NCBI RefSeq assembly: GCF_012489685.1
Contig: NC_080045.1
Span: 3,353,001-3,417,000 of the forward strand
Reading direction: 5' to 3'
DNA: 64,000 nucleotides
From: Lotus japonicus
Taxonomy: Eukaryota; Streptophyta; Magnoliopsida; Fabales; Fabaceae
Shown: positions 21,361 through 34,518 of the stretch, in pieces
Position numbering within the stretch: position 1 is the stretch's first letter
Layout: each line of letters begins with the position of its first letter
Program-made: the position numbers and the translations under genes
The notes under the pieces: model-generated
Seen by the model: only the letters and a program-made list of their open reading frames with translations
What the model was told of the DNA's origin: nothing
The model's database searches: none

Positions 21361-22775
21361 CATCTCAACATTTGGGAATTCTTGCCCCGATGATGGATTT
21401 CTCGAGGCTAACCTCTGCGAATTTGGGTGGAAAATATCAAGTTGGAAGGGACACTTGGATTGCCATGGCATGCCTCGTTGCCCAAATGGTTTCCGAATCC
21501 CATGGTGCCCCCGTGTGCTCTCATGTCAAAATTTGAGAATTCTTGCCCCGATAATGGATTTCCCAAGACTAACCTATGCGAATTTGGGTGGAAAATGAGC
21601 TTTTAAGGAAAAATATCAATTTGGTAGGGAAACTTGGATTTTCATGGCATGCCTCGTTGCCTTAATGGTTTCCCTATCCCTAGGTGCCCCCGTGAGCTCT
21701 CATCTCAAAATTTGAGAATTCTTGCCCCAATGATGGATTTTCCAAGGCTAACTTATGCGAATTTGAGTGGAAAATATCAAGTTGGAGCCATGACATGCCC
21801 CGTTGCCCAAATGGTTTCCCTGTGCCGAGTTTCCCCTGTGAGCTTCATCTCAAAATTTGAGAATTCTTGCACGGATGATGGATTTCCCAAGGCAAACCTA
21901 TGCGAATTTGGGGGGAAAATGAGTTTTTAAAGGAAAATATCAATTTGGAAGGGAAACTTGGATTGTCATGACATGCCTCAATGCCCAAATGGTTTCCCTA
22001 TCCCTAGGTACCCCCGTGACCTCTCATGTCAAAATTTGAGAATTCTTGCCCCGATAATGGATTTCCCAAAGTTAACCCATGCGAATTTTGGTGGAAAATG
22101 AGTTTTCAAAGGAAAATATCAAGTTGGAAGGGAAACTTGGACTGCCACGACATGCCTCGCTGCCTAAATGGTTTCCCTATCCCAAGGTGCCCCCTTGAGC
22201 TCTCATGTCAAAATTAGAAAATTCTTGCCCCGATAATGGATTTCCCAAGGCTAACCTATGCGAATTTGGGTTGAAAATGAGTTTTCAAGAGAAAATATCA
22301 AGTTGGAAGGGAAACTTGGATTGCCGTGGCATGCCTCACTGCCCAAATGGTTTCCCTATCCCAAGGTTCCTCCGTGAGCTCTCATGTCAAAATTTGAGAA
22401 TTCTCACCCCGATGATGGATTTCCCAAGGCTAACCTATATGCGAATTTGGGTGGAAAATGAGTTTTCAAAGGAAAATATCAAGTTTGAAGGGACTCTTGG
22501 TTTGCCATGCCTTGCCTTGTTTCCCAAATTGTTTCCCTATCCAATGGTGCACCCGTGTGCTCCCATTTCAAAATTTGGGAATTCTTGCCCCGATGATGGA
22601 TTTCCCGAGGCTAACCTATGCGAATTTGGGTGGAAAATATCAAGTTGGAAGGGACACTTGGATTGCCATGGCATGCCTCATTTCCCAAATGGTTTACCTA
22701 TCCCAAGGTGCCCCCGTGAGCTCTCATGTCAAAATTTGAGAATTCTTGTTCCGATGATGGATTTCTCAAGGCTAA
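21361..22775 (+). repeat. 179-bp tandem satellite, segment 3
   Basis: The array resumes in mid-monomer at the CATCT duplication and continues for about eight units, including two examples of the 161-bp variant (near 21430 and 22630). One unit near 21780 has lost additional sequence before the CATGACATG motif. The segment ends at the GCTAA target (22771-22775). Confidence 0.95.
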
Positions 22776-24058
22776 TGATGACCCAGATTTAGTAGTGTTT
22801 TTAGGGTCATTTCTTTGCTAGTTTTGAGTCTTTTTCGTGTGTCTCAAGTAGTGTTTCATACATTCTCATGCATTTTTACTTTTATTTGTGCATTTGCAAT
22901 AGTTTAGTAATTTTATAGTTTTATAACGGTCTTTCTTGCATTTTTATAGAGTTTAGGACTTGCATTAGTTTTTCCATTAATTTGTGAGGACTAAGGTGAT
23001 TAAAAACCCTTTGAATTTCTTGATATTATTACTTGTCCTTGTCTTTAAGTGCTTCAGCAGATAACTCATGAAGAGGGATGGCCAATTGCTTGAAGAATTG
23101 ATGGAATCATTCAAAGGGGGGGTTACAAAAGCTAAAAAGTCACCAGAAACGTGTGTCTGGCGCTCAAGCGCCCATGCCTGGCGCCTGAGCGCCAGCACTC
23201 CAGAAGCCAACTTTGTGCCTGGCGCTCGAGCACCCCAGGGCTGCGCTTGAGCGCCCAGACTCACCTATTTTGACTATAAATAGGATTTTAGTCATTTTAT
23301 TTTGGAATCTTTGACATCTTTTCATACTTTGTAAAATTCAGAGGTAGAGGATCATCTAGGAGAGTGAGAGAGAGGCTTCCAAGCTTGTAATTCAGGTTCT
23401 TAGGCAAGCATGGAAAGATGGCTCTTGCCATGCTTGGCTAATCTCTCTTCTTATGCTTTGGTTTTCATGTAAGACTTTTCATATTTGGGTTATAATCTTA
23501 AGTTCTTTCCCACATGTTCTTCTTCTTTTCTTGAATCCCATTTTCTGAATTTCAATCTAAGCTTATATGCATGTTTGCTTTATGCTTTTCTATAATCAGA
23601 ACGGAAGTTTGATATAGATTAGGGAACCGATTTGGGATTACCCCTTCAATCTTGGCTACTAGGAATAGAGGAAGGGTTGAGGTTTGTTGGCCTGAATTTG
23701 CATGATCTAAAACCTCATATAAATGACTAAGTACACAAGGAATTGGGCTTAGCTTTTAGTATGGGAGAATTGCTTATATGAGGAATCAATAAGTAAGTAA
23801 CTTAAGCTATAACATCAAAGAGAGATTCATAAGTTCATGTGCTTAGAATGATGTGCTTTAATTGATTAGTTGAACAAGAACCCAAAGCATGTTCTTTTAT
23901 GAGTTTATGTTTATTTTCCCTTTTACTACATCGACATATCTCTATTTCAATAAAACAAACCTTCGTACTAAAGACTTAAACTGAATTTAGTCACTCACAA
24001 TCCCTGTGGTTCGATATTTAAAACCGGGTGGATTCGTACACTTGCGGATTTACCAACA
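22776..24058 (+). mobile_element. Solo LTR, probably Ty3/gypsy Athila-like (second family)
   Basis: A 1283-bp TG...CA block flanked by GCTAA (22771-22775 and 24059-24063). Its 3' end, CCTGTGGTTCGATATTTA...GTACACTTGCGGATTTACC, resembles LTR ends of Athila-like elements. A run of imperfect dyads of the form GGCGCTCAAGCGCC occurs at 23155-23260. No coding domain is present. It is not similar to the solo LTR at 1962-3004. Confidence 0.8.
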
Positions 24059-27000
24059 GCTAACACCTATGCGAATTTGGGTGGAAAATGAGTTTTCAAT
24101 GGAGAATGTCAAGTTTGAAGGGAAACTTTGATTTACATTGCATGCCTCGTTGCCCAAATGGTTTCCCTATGCCGAGGTGCCCCCGTGAGCACCTATGTTA
24201 AAATTTGAGAATTCTTGCACCGATTATGGATTTCCCAAAGCTAACCTATGGGAATTTGGGTGGAAAATGAGTTTTCAATGGAATATATCAAGTTTTAAGT
24301 ACTCTTGATTTGTCATGCCTTGCCTTGTTGCCCAAATGGTTTCCCAAGGTGCACCCGTGAGCTCCCATCTCAAAATTTAGGAATTCTAGCACCGATGATG
24401 GATTTCCCAAGGCTAACCTATGCGAATTTGGGTGGAAAATATCAAGTCTGAAAAGACACTAGGATTTCCATGGCATGCCTCGTTACCCAAATGGTTTCCC
24501 TATCCCAAGGTGCCACCGTGAGCTCTCATGTCAAAATTTGAGAATGGATTTCCCAAGGCTAACCTATGCGAATTTGGGTGGAAAATGAGTTTTCAAGGGA
24601 AAATATCAAGTTGGAAGATAAACTTGGATTGCCATGGCATGCCTCGTTTCCCAAATGGTTTCCCTATCCCAAGGTGCCCCCGTGAGCAATCATGTCAAAA
24701 TTTGAGAATTCTTGTACCGATAATGAATTTCTCAAGGCTAACCTATATGAATTTGGGTGGTAAAAGAGTTTTCAAGGGAAAATGTCAAGTTTGAAAAGAA
24801 ACTTGGATTTCCAAGGCATGCCTCGTTGCGTAAATGGTTTCCCTATCCCAAGGTGCCCGCGTGAGCTCTCATGTCCAAATTTCAAAATTCTTGCCCCGAT
24901 GATGGATTTCCCAAGGCTAACCTATGCGAATTTGGGGGGAAAATGAGTTTTCAAAGGAAAATATCAAGTTTGAAGGGACTCTTGATTTGCCATGCCTTGC
25001 CTTGTTGCCCAAATGGTTTCCCTATCCCAAGGTGCACCCGTGAGCTCCCATCTCAAAATTTGGGAATTCTTGCACCGATGATGGATTTCCCAAGGTTAAC
25101 CTATGCGAATTTGGGTGGAAAATATCAAGTTGGAAGGGACATTTGGATTGCCATAGCATGCCTCATTTCCCAAATGGTTTCCCTATCCCAAGGTTCCCCC
25201 GTGAGCTCTCATGTCAAAATTTGGGAATTCTTGTCCCGATAATAGATTTCCCAAGGCTAAACTATGCGAATTTGGGTGTTAAATGTGTTTTCAAGGGAAA
25301 ATATCAAGTTGGAAGGGAAACTTGGATTTCCAAGGCATGTCTCGCTGCCCAAATGGTCTGCCTATCCCAAGGTGCCCCCAGGAGCTCTCATGTCAAAATT
25401 TGAAAATTCTTGCCCCGATGATGGATTTCCCAAGGCTAACCTATGCGAATTTGGGTGGAAAATGAGTTTTCAAAGGAAAATATCAAGTTTGAAGGGAAAC
25501 TTGGATTTCCATGGCATGCTTCGTTGCCCAAATGATTTCCCTATCTCTAGGTGCCCCCGTGACCTCTAATGTCAAAATTTGAGAATTCTTGCCCCGGTAA
25601 TGGATTACCCAAGGCTAACCTATGCAAATTTGGGTGGAAAATGAGTTTTCAAGGGAAAATATCAAGTTGGAAAATAAACTCGGATTGCCATTGCATGCCT
25701 CGTTTCCCAAATGGTTTCCCTATCCCAAGGTGCCTAGTGAGCTCTCATGTCAAAATTTGAGAATTCCTGTCCCGATGATGAATTTCTCAAGGCTAACCTA
25801 TGCGAATTTGGGTGGAAAATGAGTTTTCAAGGGAAAATGTCAAGTTTGAAGGGAAACTTGGATTTCCATGGCATGCTTCATTGCGTAAATGGTTTCCCTA
25901 TTCCAAGGTGCCCGCGTGAGCTCTCATGTCAAAATTTGAAAATTCTTGCCCCGATGATGGATTTCCCAAGTCTAACCTATGCGAATTTCGGTGGAAAATG
26001 AGTTTTCAAAGGAAAAGATCAAGTTTGAAGGGACTCTTGCTTTGCCATTCCTTGCCTTTTTGCCCAAATGGTTTCCCAATCCCAAGGTGCACCCTTTGAC
26101 TCCCATCTTAAAATTTCGGAATTCTTGCACCGATGATGGATTTCCCAAGGCTAACTTATGGAATTTGGGTGGAAAATGAGTTTTCAAAGGAAAAGATCAA
26201 GTTTGAAGGGACTCTAGAATTTCCATGCCTTGCCTTGTTGCCCAAATGGTTTCCCAATCCCAAGGTGCACCCGTGAGCTCCCATCTCAAAATTTGGGAAT
26301 TCTTGCACCGATGATGGATTTCTCAAGGCTAACCTATGCGAATTTGGGTGGAAAATGTCAAGTTGGAAGAGACACTTGGATTGCCATGTCATGCCTCGTT
26401 TCCCAAATGGTTTCCCTATCCCAAGGTGCCCACGTGAGCTCTCATGTCAAAATTTGGGAATTCTTGTCCCGATAATGGATATCCCAAGGCTAAACTATGC
26501 GAATTTGGGTGTTAAATGTGTTGTCAAGGGAAAATATCAAGTTGGAAGGGAAACTTGGATTTCCAAGGCATGTCTCGCTGCCCAAATGGTTTGCCTATCC
26601 CAAGGTGCCCCCAGGAGCTCTCATGTCAAAATTTGAAAATTTTTGCCCCGATGATGGATTTCCCAAGGCTAACCTATGCGAATTTGGGTGGAAAATGTGT
26701 TTTCAAAGGAAAATATCAAGTTTGAAGGGAAACTTATATTTCCATGGCATGCTTCGTTGCCCAAATGATTTCCCTATCTCTATGTTCCCCCGTGACCTCT
26801 AATGTCAAAATTTGAGAATTCTTGCCCCGATAATGGATTTCCCAAGGCTAAACTATGCGAATTTGGGTGTTAAATGAGTTTTTAAGGGAAATTATCAAGT
26901 TGGAAAGGAAACTTGGATTGCCATGGCATATCTCGCTGCCCAAATGGTTTCCCTATCCCAAAGTGCCCCAGTGAGCTCTCATGCCAAAATTTGAGTATTC

Positions 27001-30000
27001 TTGCCCCGATAATGGATTTCTCAAGGCTAACCTATGTGAATTTGGGTGGAAAATGAGTTTTCAAGGGAAAATATCAAGTTGGAAGATAAACTTGGATTGC
27101 CATTGCATGGCTCGTTTCCCAAATGGTTTCCCTATCCCAAGGTGCCCAGTGAGCTCTCATGTCAAAATTTGAGAATTCTTTTCCCGATGATATGCCAAGG
27201 CTAACCTATCCCATTTCAAGGCTAACCTATCCCATTTGGGTGGAAAATGAGTTTTCAAGGGAAAATGTCAAGTTTGAAAGGAAACTTGGATTTCCATGGC
27301 ATGCCTCATTGCGTAAATGGTTTTCCTATCCCAAGGTGCCCGCTTGAGCTCTCATGTCAAAATTTCAAAATTCTTGCCCCGATGATGGATTTTCCAAGTC
27401 TAACCTATGCGAATTTCGGTGGAAAATGAGTTTTCAAAGGAAATGATCAATTTTGAAGGGACCCTTGATTTTCCATGCCTTGCCTTTTTGCCCAAATGGT
27501 TTCCGTATCCCAAGGGGCACCCTTGAGCTCCCATCTCAAAATTTGGGAATTCTTGCATCGATGATGGATTTCCCAAGGCTAACCTATGCGAATTTGGGTG
27601 GAAAATGAGTTTTCAAAGGAAAAGATCAAGTTTGAAGGGACTCTTTATTTTCCATGACTTGCCTTGTTGCCCAAATGGTTTCCCAGTCCCAAGGTCCACC
27701 CGTGAGCTCCCATCTCAAAATTTGGGAATTATTGCATCGATGATGGATTTCCCAAGGCTAACCTATGCAAATTTGGGTGGAAAATATCTAGTTGGAAGGG
27801 TCATTTCAATTGCCATGGCATGTCGCGTTTCCCTAATGGTTTCCCTATCCCAAGGTGCCCCCGTGAGCTCTCATGTCAAAATTTGGGAATTTTTGCCCCG
27901 ATAATGGATTTCCCAAGGCTAAACTATGCGAATTTGGGTGTTAAATGTGTTTTCAAGGGAAAATATCAAGTTGGAAGGGAAACTTGGATTTCCATGGCAT
28001 GTCTCACTGCCCAAAAGGTTTGCATATCCCAAGGTTCCCGCGTGAGCTCTCAGGTCAAAATTAGAGATTTCTTGTCCTGATGATGGATTTCTCAAGGCTA
28101 ACCTATGCGAATTTGGGTGGAAAATGAGTTTTCAAGGGAAAATATCGAGTTGGATGATAATCTTGGATTGCCATGGCATGCCTCGTTTCCCAAATTGTTT
28201 CCCTATCCCAAGGTGCACCCGTGAGCTCTCATGTAAAAATTTGAGAAGTCTTGCCCCGACCATGGTTTTCCCAAGGCTAACCGCTGCGAATTTTGGTGGA
28301 AAATGAGTTTTTAAGGGAAAATATCAATTTTGAAAGGACAGTTGGATTGTCATTGCATGCCTCGTTGCCCAAATGGTTTCCCAATCCCTAGGAGCCCCCG
28401 TGACCTCGCATGTCAAAATTTGAGAATTCTTGCCCCGATAATGGATTTCTCAAGGCTATTTAACCTATGCGATTTTTGGTGGAAAATGAGTTTCAAGGGA
28501 AAATATCAAGTTGGAAGGGAAACTTGGATTTCCATGGTATGCCTCGTTGACCAAATTGTTTCCCTGTCCCAAGGTGCTCGCGTGAGCATTCATGTCAAAA
28601 TTTGTGAATTCTTGTCCCGATGATGGATTTCTCAAGGCTAACCTATGCGAATTTGGGTGGAAAATGAGTTTTCAATGGAAAATATCAAGTTTGAAGGGAC
28701 TCTTTATTTGCATGCCTTCCCTTGTTGCCAAAATGGTTTCCCTATCCCAAAGTGCACCCGTGAGCTCCCATCTCAAAACTTGGATTGCCATGACATGCCT
28801 CGCTGCCCAAATGGTTTCCCTATCCCAAGGTGCCCCCGTGAGCAATCTTGTCAAAATTTGAGAATTCTTGTACCGATGATGAATTTCTCAAGGCTAACCT
28901 ATGTGAATTTGGGTGGTAAAAGAGTTTTCAAGGGAAAATGTCAAGTTTGAAGGGAAACTTGGATTTCCAAGGCATGCCTCGTTGCGTAAATGGTTTCCCT
29001 ATCCCATGGTGCCCGCGTGAGCTCTCTTGTCCAAATTTGAAAATTCTTGCCCCGATGATGGATTTCCCAAGGCAAACCTATGCGAATTTGGGGGGAAAAT
29101 GAGTTTTTAAAGGAAAATATCAAGTTTGAAGGGACTCTTGATTTTCCATGCCTTGCCTTGTTGCCCAAATGGTTTCCCTATCCCAAGGTGCACCCGTGAG
29201 CTCCCATCTCAAAATTTGGGAATTCTTGCACCGATGATGGATTTCCCAAGGTTAACCTATGCGAATTTAGGTGGAAAATATCAAGTTGGAAAGGACATTT
29301 GGATTGCCATGGCATGCCTCGTTTCCCAAATGGTTTCGCTATCCCAAGGTGCCCCCGTGAGCTCTCATGTCAAAATTTGGGAATTCTTGTCCCGATAATA
29401 GATTTCCCAAGCCTAAACTATGCGAATTTGGGTTTTAAATGTGTTTTCAAGGGAAAATATCAAGTTGGAAGGGAAACTTGGATTTCCAAGGCATGTCTCG
29501 CTGCCCAAATGGTTTGCCTATCCCAAGGTGCCCCCAGGAGCTCTCATGTCAAATCTGAAAATTCTTGCCCCGATGATGGATTTCCCAAGGCTAAACTATG
29601 CAAATTTGGGTGGAAAATGAGTTTTCAAGTGAAAATATCAAGTTGGAAGATAAACTCGGATTGCCATTGCATGCCTCGTTTCCCAAATGGTTTCCCTATC
29701 CCAAGGTGCCCAGTGAGCTCTCATGTCAAAATTTGAGAATCTTGTCCCGATGATGAATTTCTCAAGGCTAACCTATGCGAATTTGGGTGTAAAATGAGTT
29801 TTCAAGGGAAAATGTCAAGTTTGAAGGGAAACTTGGATTTCCATGGCATGCCTCATTGTGTAAATGGTTTCCCTATCCCAAGGTGCCCGCGTGAGCTCTC
29901 ATGTCAAAATTTGAAAATTCTTGCCCCGATGATGGATTTCCCAAGTCTAACCTATGCGAATTTCGGTGGAAAATGAGTTTTCAAAGGAAAAGATCAAGTT

Positions 30001-31726
30001 TGAAGGGACTCCGGATTTGCCATGCCTTGCCTTTTTGCCCAAATGGTTTCCCTATCCCAAGGTGCACCCTTGGGTTCCCATCTTAAAATTTCGGAATTCT
30101 TGCACCGATGATGGATTTCCCAAGGCTAACTTATGCGAATTTGGGTGGAAAATGAGTTTTCAAATGAAAAGATCAAGTTTGAAGGGACTCTTGAATTTCC
30201 ATGCCTTGCCTTGTTGCCCAAATGGTTTCCCAATCCCAAGGTGCACCCGTGAGCTCCCATCTCAAAATTTGGGAATTCTTGCACCGATGATGGATTTCCC
30301 AAGGCTAACCTATGCGAATTTGGGTGGAAAATATCAAGTTTGATGAGACACTTGGATTACCATGGCATGCCTCGTTTCCCAAATAGTTTCCCTATCCTAA
30401 GGTGCCCCCGTGAGCTCTCATGTCAAAATTTGGGAATTTTTGTCCCGATAATATATTTCCCAAGGCTAAACTATGCGAATTTGGGTGTTAAATGTGTTTT
30501 CAAGGGAAAATATCAAGTTGGAAGGGAAACTTGGATTTCCAAGGCATGTCTCACTGCCCAAATGGTTTGCATATCCCAAGGTGCCCGCGTGAGCTCTCAG
30601 GTCAAAATTAGAGATTTCTTCTCCTGATGATGGATTTCTCAAGGCTAACCTATGCGAATTTGGGTGGAAAATGAGTTTTCAAGGGAAAATATCGAGTTGG
30701 ATGATAATCTTGGATTGCCATGGCATGCCTCGTTTCCCAAATTATTTCCCTATCCCAAGGTGCACCTGTGAGCTCTCATGTAAAAATTTGAGAAGTCTTG
30801 CCCCGACCATGGTTTTCCCAAGGCTAACCGATGCGAATTTGGGTGGAAAATGAGTTTTTAAGGGAAAATATCAATTTTGAAAGGACAGTTGGATTGTCAT
30901 TGCATGCCTCGTTGCCCAAATGGTTTCCCTATCCCTAGGTGCCCCCGTGACCTCGCATGTCAAAATTTGAGAATTCTTGCCCCGATAATGGATTTCTCAA
31001 GGCTATTTTACCTATGCGATTTTTGGTGGAAAATGAGTTTCAAGGGAAAATATCAAGTTGGAAGGGAAACTTGGATTTCCATGGTATGCCTCGTTGACCA
31101 AATTGTTTCCCTGTCCCAAGGTGCCCGCGTGAGCATTCATGTCTAAATTTGTGAATTCTTGTCCCGATGATGGATTTCTCAAGGCTAACCTATGCGAATA
31201 TGGGTGGAAAATGAGTTTTCAATGGAAAATATCAAGTTTGAAGGGACTCTTTATTTGCATGCCTTCCCTTGTTGCCAAAATGGTTTCCCTATCCCAAAGT
31301 GCACCCGTGAGCTCCCATCTCAAAACTTGGATTGCCATGACATGCCTCGCTGCCCAAATGGTTTCCCTATCCCAAGGTGCCCCCGTGAACAATCTTGTCA
31401 AAATTTGAGAATTCTTGTACCGATGATGAATTTCTCAAGGCTAACCTATGTGAATTTGGGTGGTAAAAGAGTTTTCAAGGGAAAATGTCAAGTTTGAAGG
31501 GAAACTTGGATTTCCAAGGCATGCCTCGTTGCGTAAATGGTTTCCCTATCCCATGGTGCCCGCGTGAGCTCTCATGTCCAAATTTGAAAATTCTTGCCCC
31601 GATGATGGATTTCCCAAGGCTAACCTATGCGAATTTGGGTGGAAAATGAGTTTTCAAAGGAAAATATCAAGTTTGAAGGGACTCTAGATTTGCCATGCCT
31701 TGCCTTGTTGCCCAAATGGTTTCCGT
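24059..31726 (+). repeat. 179-bp tandem satellite, segment 4
   Basis: About 43 monomers in the plus orientation, the longest run before the hAT element. Besides 161-bp variants it contains larger duplications: 25283 and 26516 mark copies 1233 bp apart, and 27247-28950 recurs at 29794-31497 with a constant 2547-bp offset. No gene is supported. Confidence 0.95.
27247..31497 (+). repeat. Tandem duplication of a ~14-monomer satellite block (offset 2547 bp)
   Basis: Five independent landmarks keep an exact offset of 2547 bp: 27247/29794, 28124/30671, 28330/30877, 28592/31139 and 28950/31497. The copies share unusual variants such as GGATGATAATCTTGG and CCCCGACCATGG. A related third copy lies near 55530-56280. 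Confidence 0.85.
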
Positions 31727-33516
31727 CAGTGGCGGATCCAGGACCCCGGGGTCAGGGGGTTCCATTTTTTCAAATGAATGCATCGATAACAATATGATAA
31801 CAATATAATTGAAAACAACTTTAATCACATCAACACACATTTCACTCAAATGTAGCACATATTTGGTATTTCAAGTCAGTGCATAAACTGTCAAGTTTTC
31901 ATAACTATAATGTGGTATTTCAAGTCATTAACCAAATGCAATATTTCAACAACAATTTTTTTTTGATAAACCAAAGTGTTATTAATAATAGAAAGTAGAG
32001 TACAATGGGTATTCCAACCCTTGGTACAAATGTAAAATGAAAAGAGAATATAATCTAAGGCCCTACATTAACAGAGTATAGGCCTTTAGAAAAACATAAC
32101 AAAACAATTCAGATTCTAACCCATTAGCCAGGGCATATAATCACGGGCAACCAGAGAAAGAGACCTCCCATCATGTCCCTCCTTTTAAACCACCAAGCAA
32201 AGGGCCCAAGGCGAAAAACAGAAGGAAAACACGGACCAATCTACTGAACTCTATCTAGTAGAATTTTCCAAGCCAGCGATAACACACTTGAGGGTGCTTT
32301 GAGTGACCATAATTTATGATAAAGTCTATGTGGTGGTTCCCTCACCTCTCCTTGTAAAACTGTGTAAGCTGAGCTCATTGTAAACATTCCCGCTTCCTCC
32401 TTTGTCCAGACCCATGAGTCTCTTATGCCTTATGTGGGACTGAAATTTGACAATTGGGTTCTTAGAGCCTCCAATGCTTTTGTTATAAACTTATAACTTA
32501 TAATTCTTCACTTCTTTTTTCCCTATATTTTCATGTTCTTTTATTCATGTAGATCAAGAAGGCAGCCTCGAGATAATCACTTCAACTAACTAAAGTTCAC
32601 TCTAATAAAAAAACCAATAATCACTTCAACTAACTAAAGCTAAGTGATTGTATATTTATTCATTTTCTATAGAGCGAAATAAACAGAAAACTACTAGTTC
32701 AGGGGGTAATTGGGAGAAAAGAATCTAACCACCCAACTCAGTGAGAAAACTGATCTGCGTACATATGATGGAATTTAATGAATAAGAATGGTCTTCTATT
32801 GCATTCAACTTGCATCACATTTATCAATTCACTTGAAACATGTAAAAGCTGGTCCTGGACCTTTGGTTATGGCTATAGGCTGAACTGATGCATTTTGCTC
32901 TAAAAAAAAAAACTAAAGCTAAACTAACTCAATTAGTTTTTCATCCCCCTCAACTCATGACAGCCCCACTAAAATAGAGAAACAAAAACAAGAATGCAGA
33001 GAGCATTTTCTAGCAACCCATCACTAACACATATATTCCCACCCTGCAATCATCTAATTGACAGCACATCAGAGAGAGTTTGAGACAAAACCAAGTTGAG
33101 AGTTTGCATCATTTGAATGATTTGAGGAAATCAATTTAGGGAAATCAAGCTTGAGAAAGGAAATCAATTTTGCCATTTAGGGTTAGGGAAATCAGTAATA
33201 CCTGTAGTCTATAGAACCGCAGAGCCAGAGAGAGGGACGACTGGACTGGTCTGGTGGTGGAGCGGCGAACGGCGTGGTGGTGCGCGTTGATGAGGTCTGG
33301 TGAGAGTGCTTGTGGTGTATCGTGTATTCGTGTGAGAGAAATCAGAAAAGAGGGTGAAGAGCGTGAGAGATCTGACTGTGTGAGCGAGAGAGGAGTTGGG
33401 GTCTAGGGTGCAAATCTAAATTCTCAGGGGGTTCCAAAAAATAATATTATAGGGGGGTAAGTAGAAATTTTTTTTTTCAGGGGGAACCCCCTAGGCTGGC
33501 TGTGGGTCCGCCCCTG
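31727..33516. mobile_element. Non-autonomous hAT-type DNA transposon (1790 bp)
   Basis: It is bounded by a perfect 8-bp duplication GTTTCCGT (31719-31726 and 33517-33524), the size made by hAT transposases. The ends are CAGTGGCGGATCCA and, read inward from the right, CAGGGGCGGACCCA (12 of 14 match), each followed by a GGGGGTTCC subterminal motif. There is no transposase, so movement would need a source in trans. Internally it is AT-rich. A patch at 31952-32090 resembles other plant repeat tails, and a GC-richer CTCTCTCGCTC-like patch near the right end (33210-33410) could be captured 5' gene sequence read on the minus strand. Confidence 0.88.
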
Positions 33517-34232
33517 GTTTCCGTATCCCAAGGTGCACCCGTGAGATCCCATCTCAAAATTTGGGAATTCTTGCACCGATGATGGATTTCCCAAGGCTAA
33601 CCTATGCGAATTTGGGTGGAAAATATCAAGTTGGAAGGGATATTTGGATTGCCATAACATGCCTCGTTTCCCAAATGGTTTCCCTATCCCAAGGTGCCCC
33701 CATGAGCTCTCATGTCAAAATTTGGGAATTCTTGCACCGATGATGACTTTCCAGAGGCTAACCGATGCGAATTTATGTGGAAAATGAGTTTTTAAGGGAA
33801 AATATCAATTTGGAAGGGAAACTTAGATTTCATAACATGCCTCGTTGCCCAAATGATTTCACTATTTCCAGGTGCCCCCGTGACCTCTCATGTCAAAATT
33901 TGAGAATTCTTGCCCCGATAATGGATTTCCAAAGTCTAAACTTTGCGAATTTGGGTGTTAAATGAGTTTTCAAGGGAAAATATCAGGTTTGAAGGGAAAC
34001 TTGGATTTCCATGGCATGCCTCGTTGCCTTAATGGGTTCCCTATCCCAAGGTGCCCGCGTGAGCTCTCATGTCAAAATTTGAAAATTCTTGCCTCGATGA
34101 TGGAGTTCCCAAGGCTAACCTATGCGAATTTGGGTGGAAAATGAGTTTTCAAAGGAAAATATCAAATTGGAAAAGACACTTGGATTTCCATGGCATGCCT
34201 CGTTTCCCAAATGATTTTCCTATCCCAAGGTG
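33517..34232 (+). repeat. 179-bp tandem satellite, segment 5
   Basis: About four monomers between the hAT element and the chromovirus, ending at AGGTG (34228-34232). It is closely similar to 45230-45940. Allowing for the 9776-bp insertion, the two copies were originally 1930 bp apart. Confidence 0.93.
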
Positions 34233-34510
34233 TGTAACGACCTAAATTTTTCCCTCAACAAGAAATAATATGAGTATTTTAATTAATTAGTATTATTATT
34301 ATAAATAAATAACTAAATAAAATCAAAATCAAAATCAAGTTCTAGAAAATTCAAAGGATAAGGATGAGAATAAAAAAAAATTTCAGGAAGGACTAAACTA
34401 CAAACTGACCTAACTCTGTAGGACCAAAGTTAATAACCGACCTACTCTATAGGGACCTAACTGTAACATCAGAAATAGTTTTAATTCAAATTCAGGTCCC
34501 AGGCTTTGTC

Positions 34511-34518
34511 TATAAATA
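34511..34518 (+). promoter_or_regulatory. Chromovirus LTR TATA box
   Basis: TATAAATA followed by ACCACCACC. Transcription would start near 34540, only about 300 bp into the LTR. The copy in the 3' LTR is at 41692-41699. Confidence 0.65.

Noticed and set aside
22776..24058. Same family as the solo LTR at 1962-3004
   Set aside because: Termini and internal sequence differ. Only the general Athila-like ending is similar.
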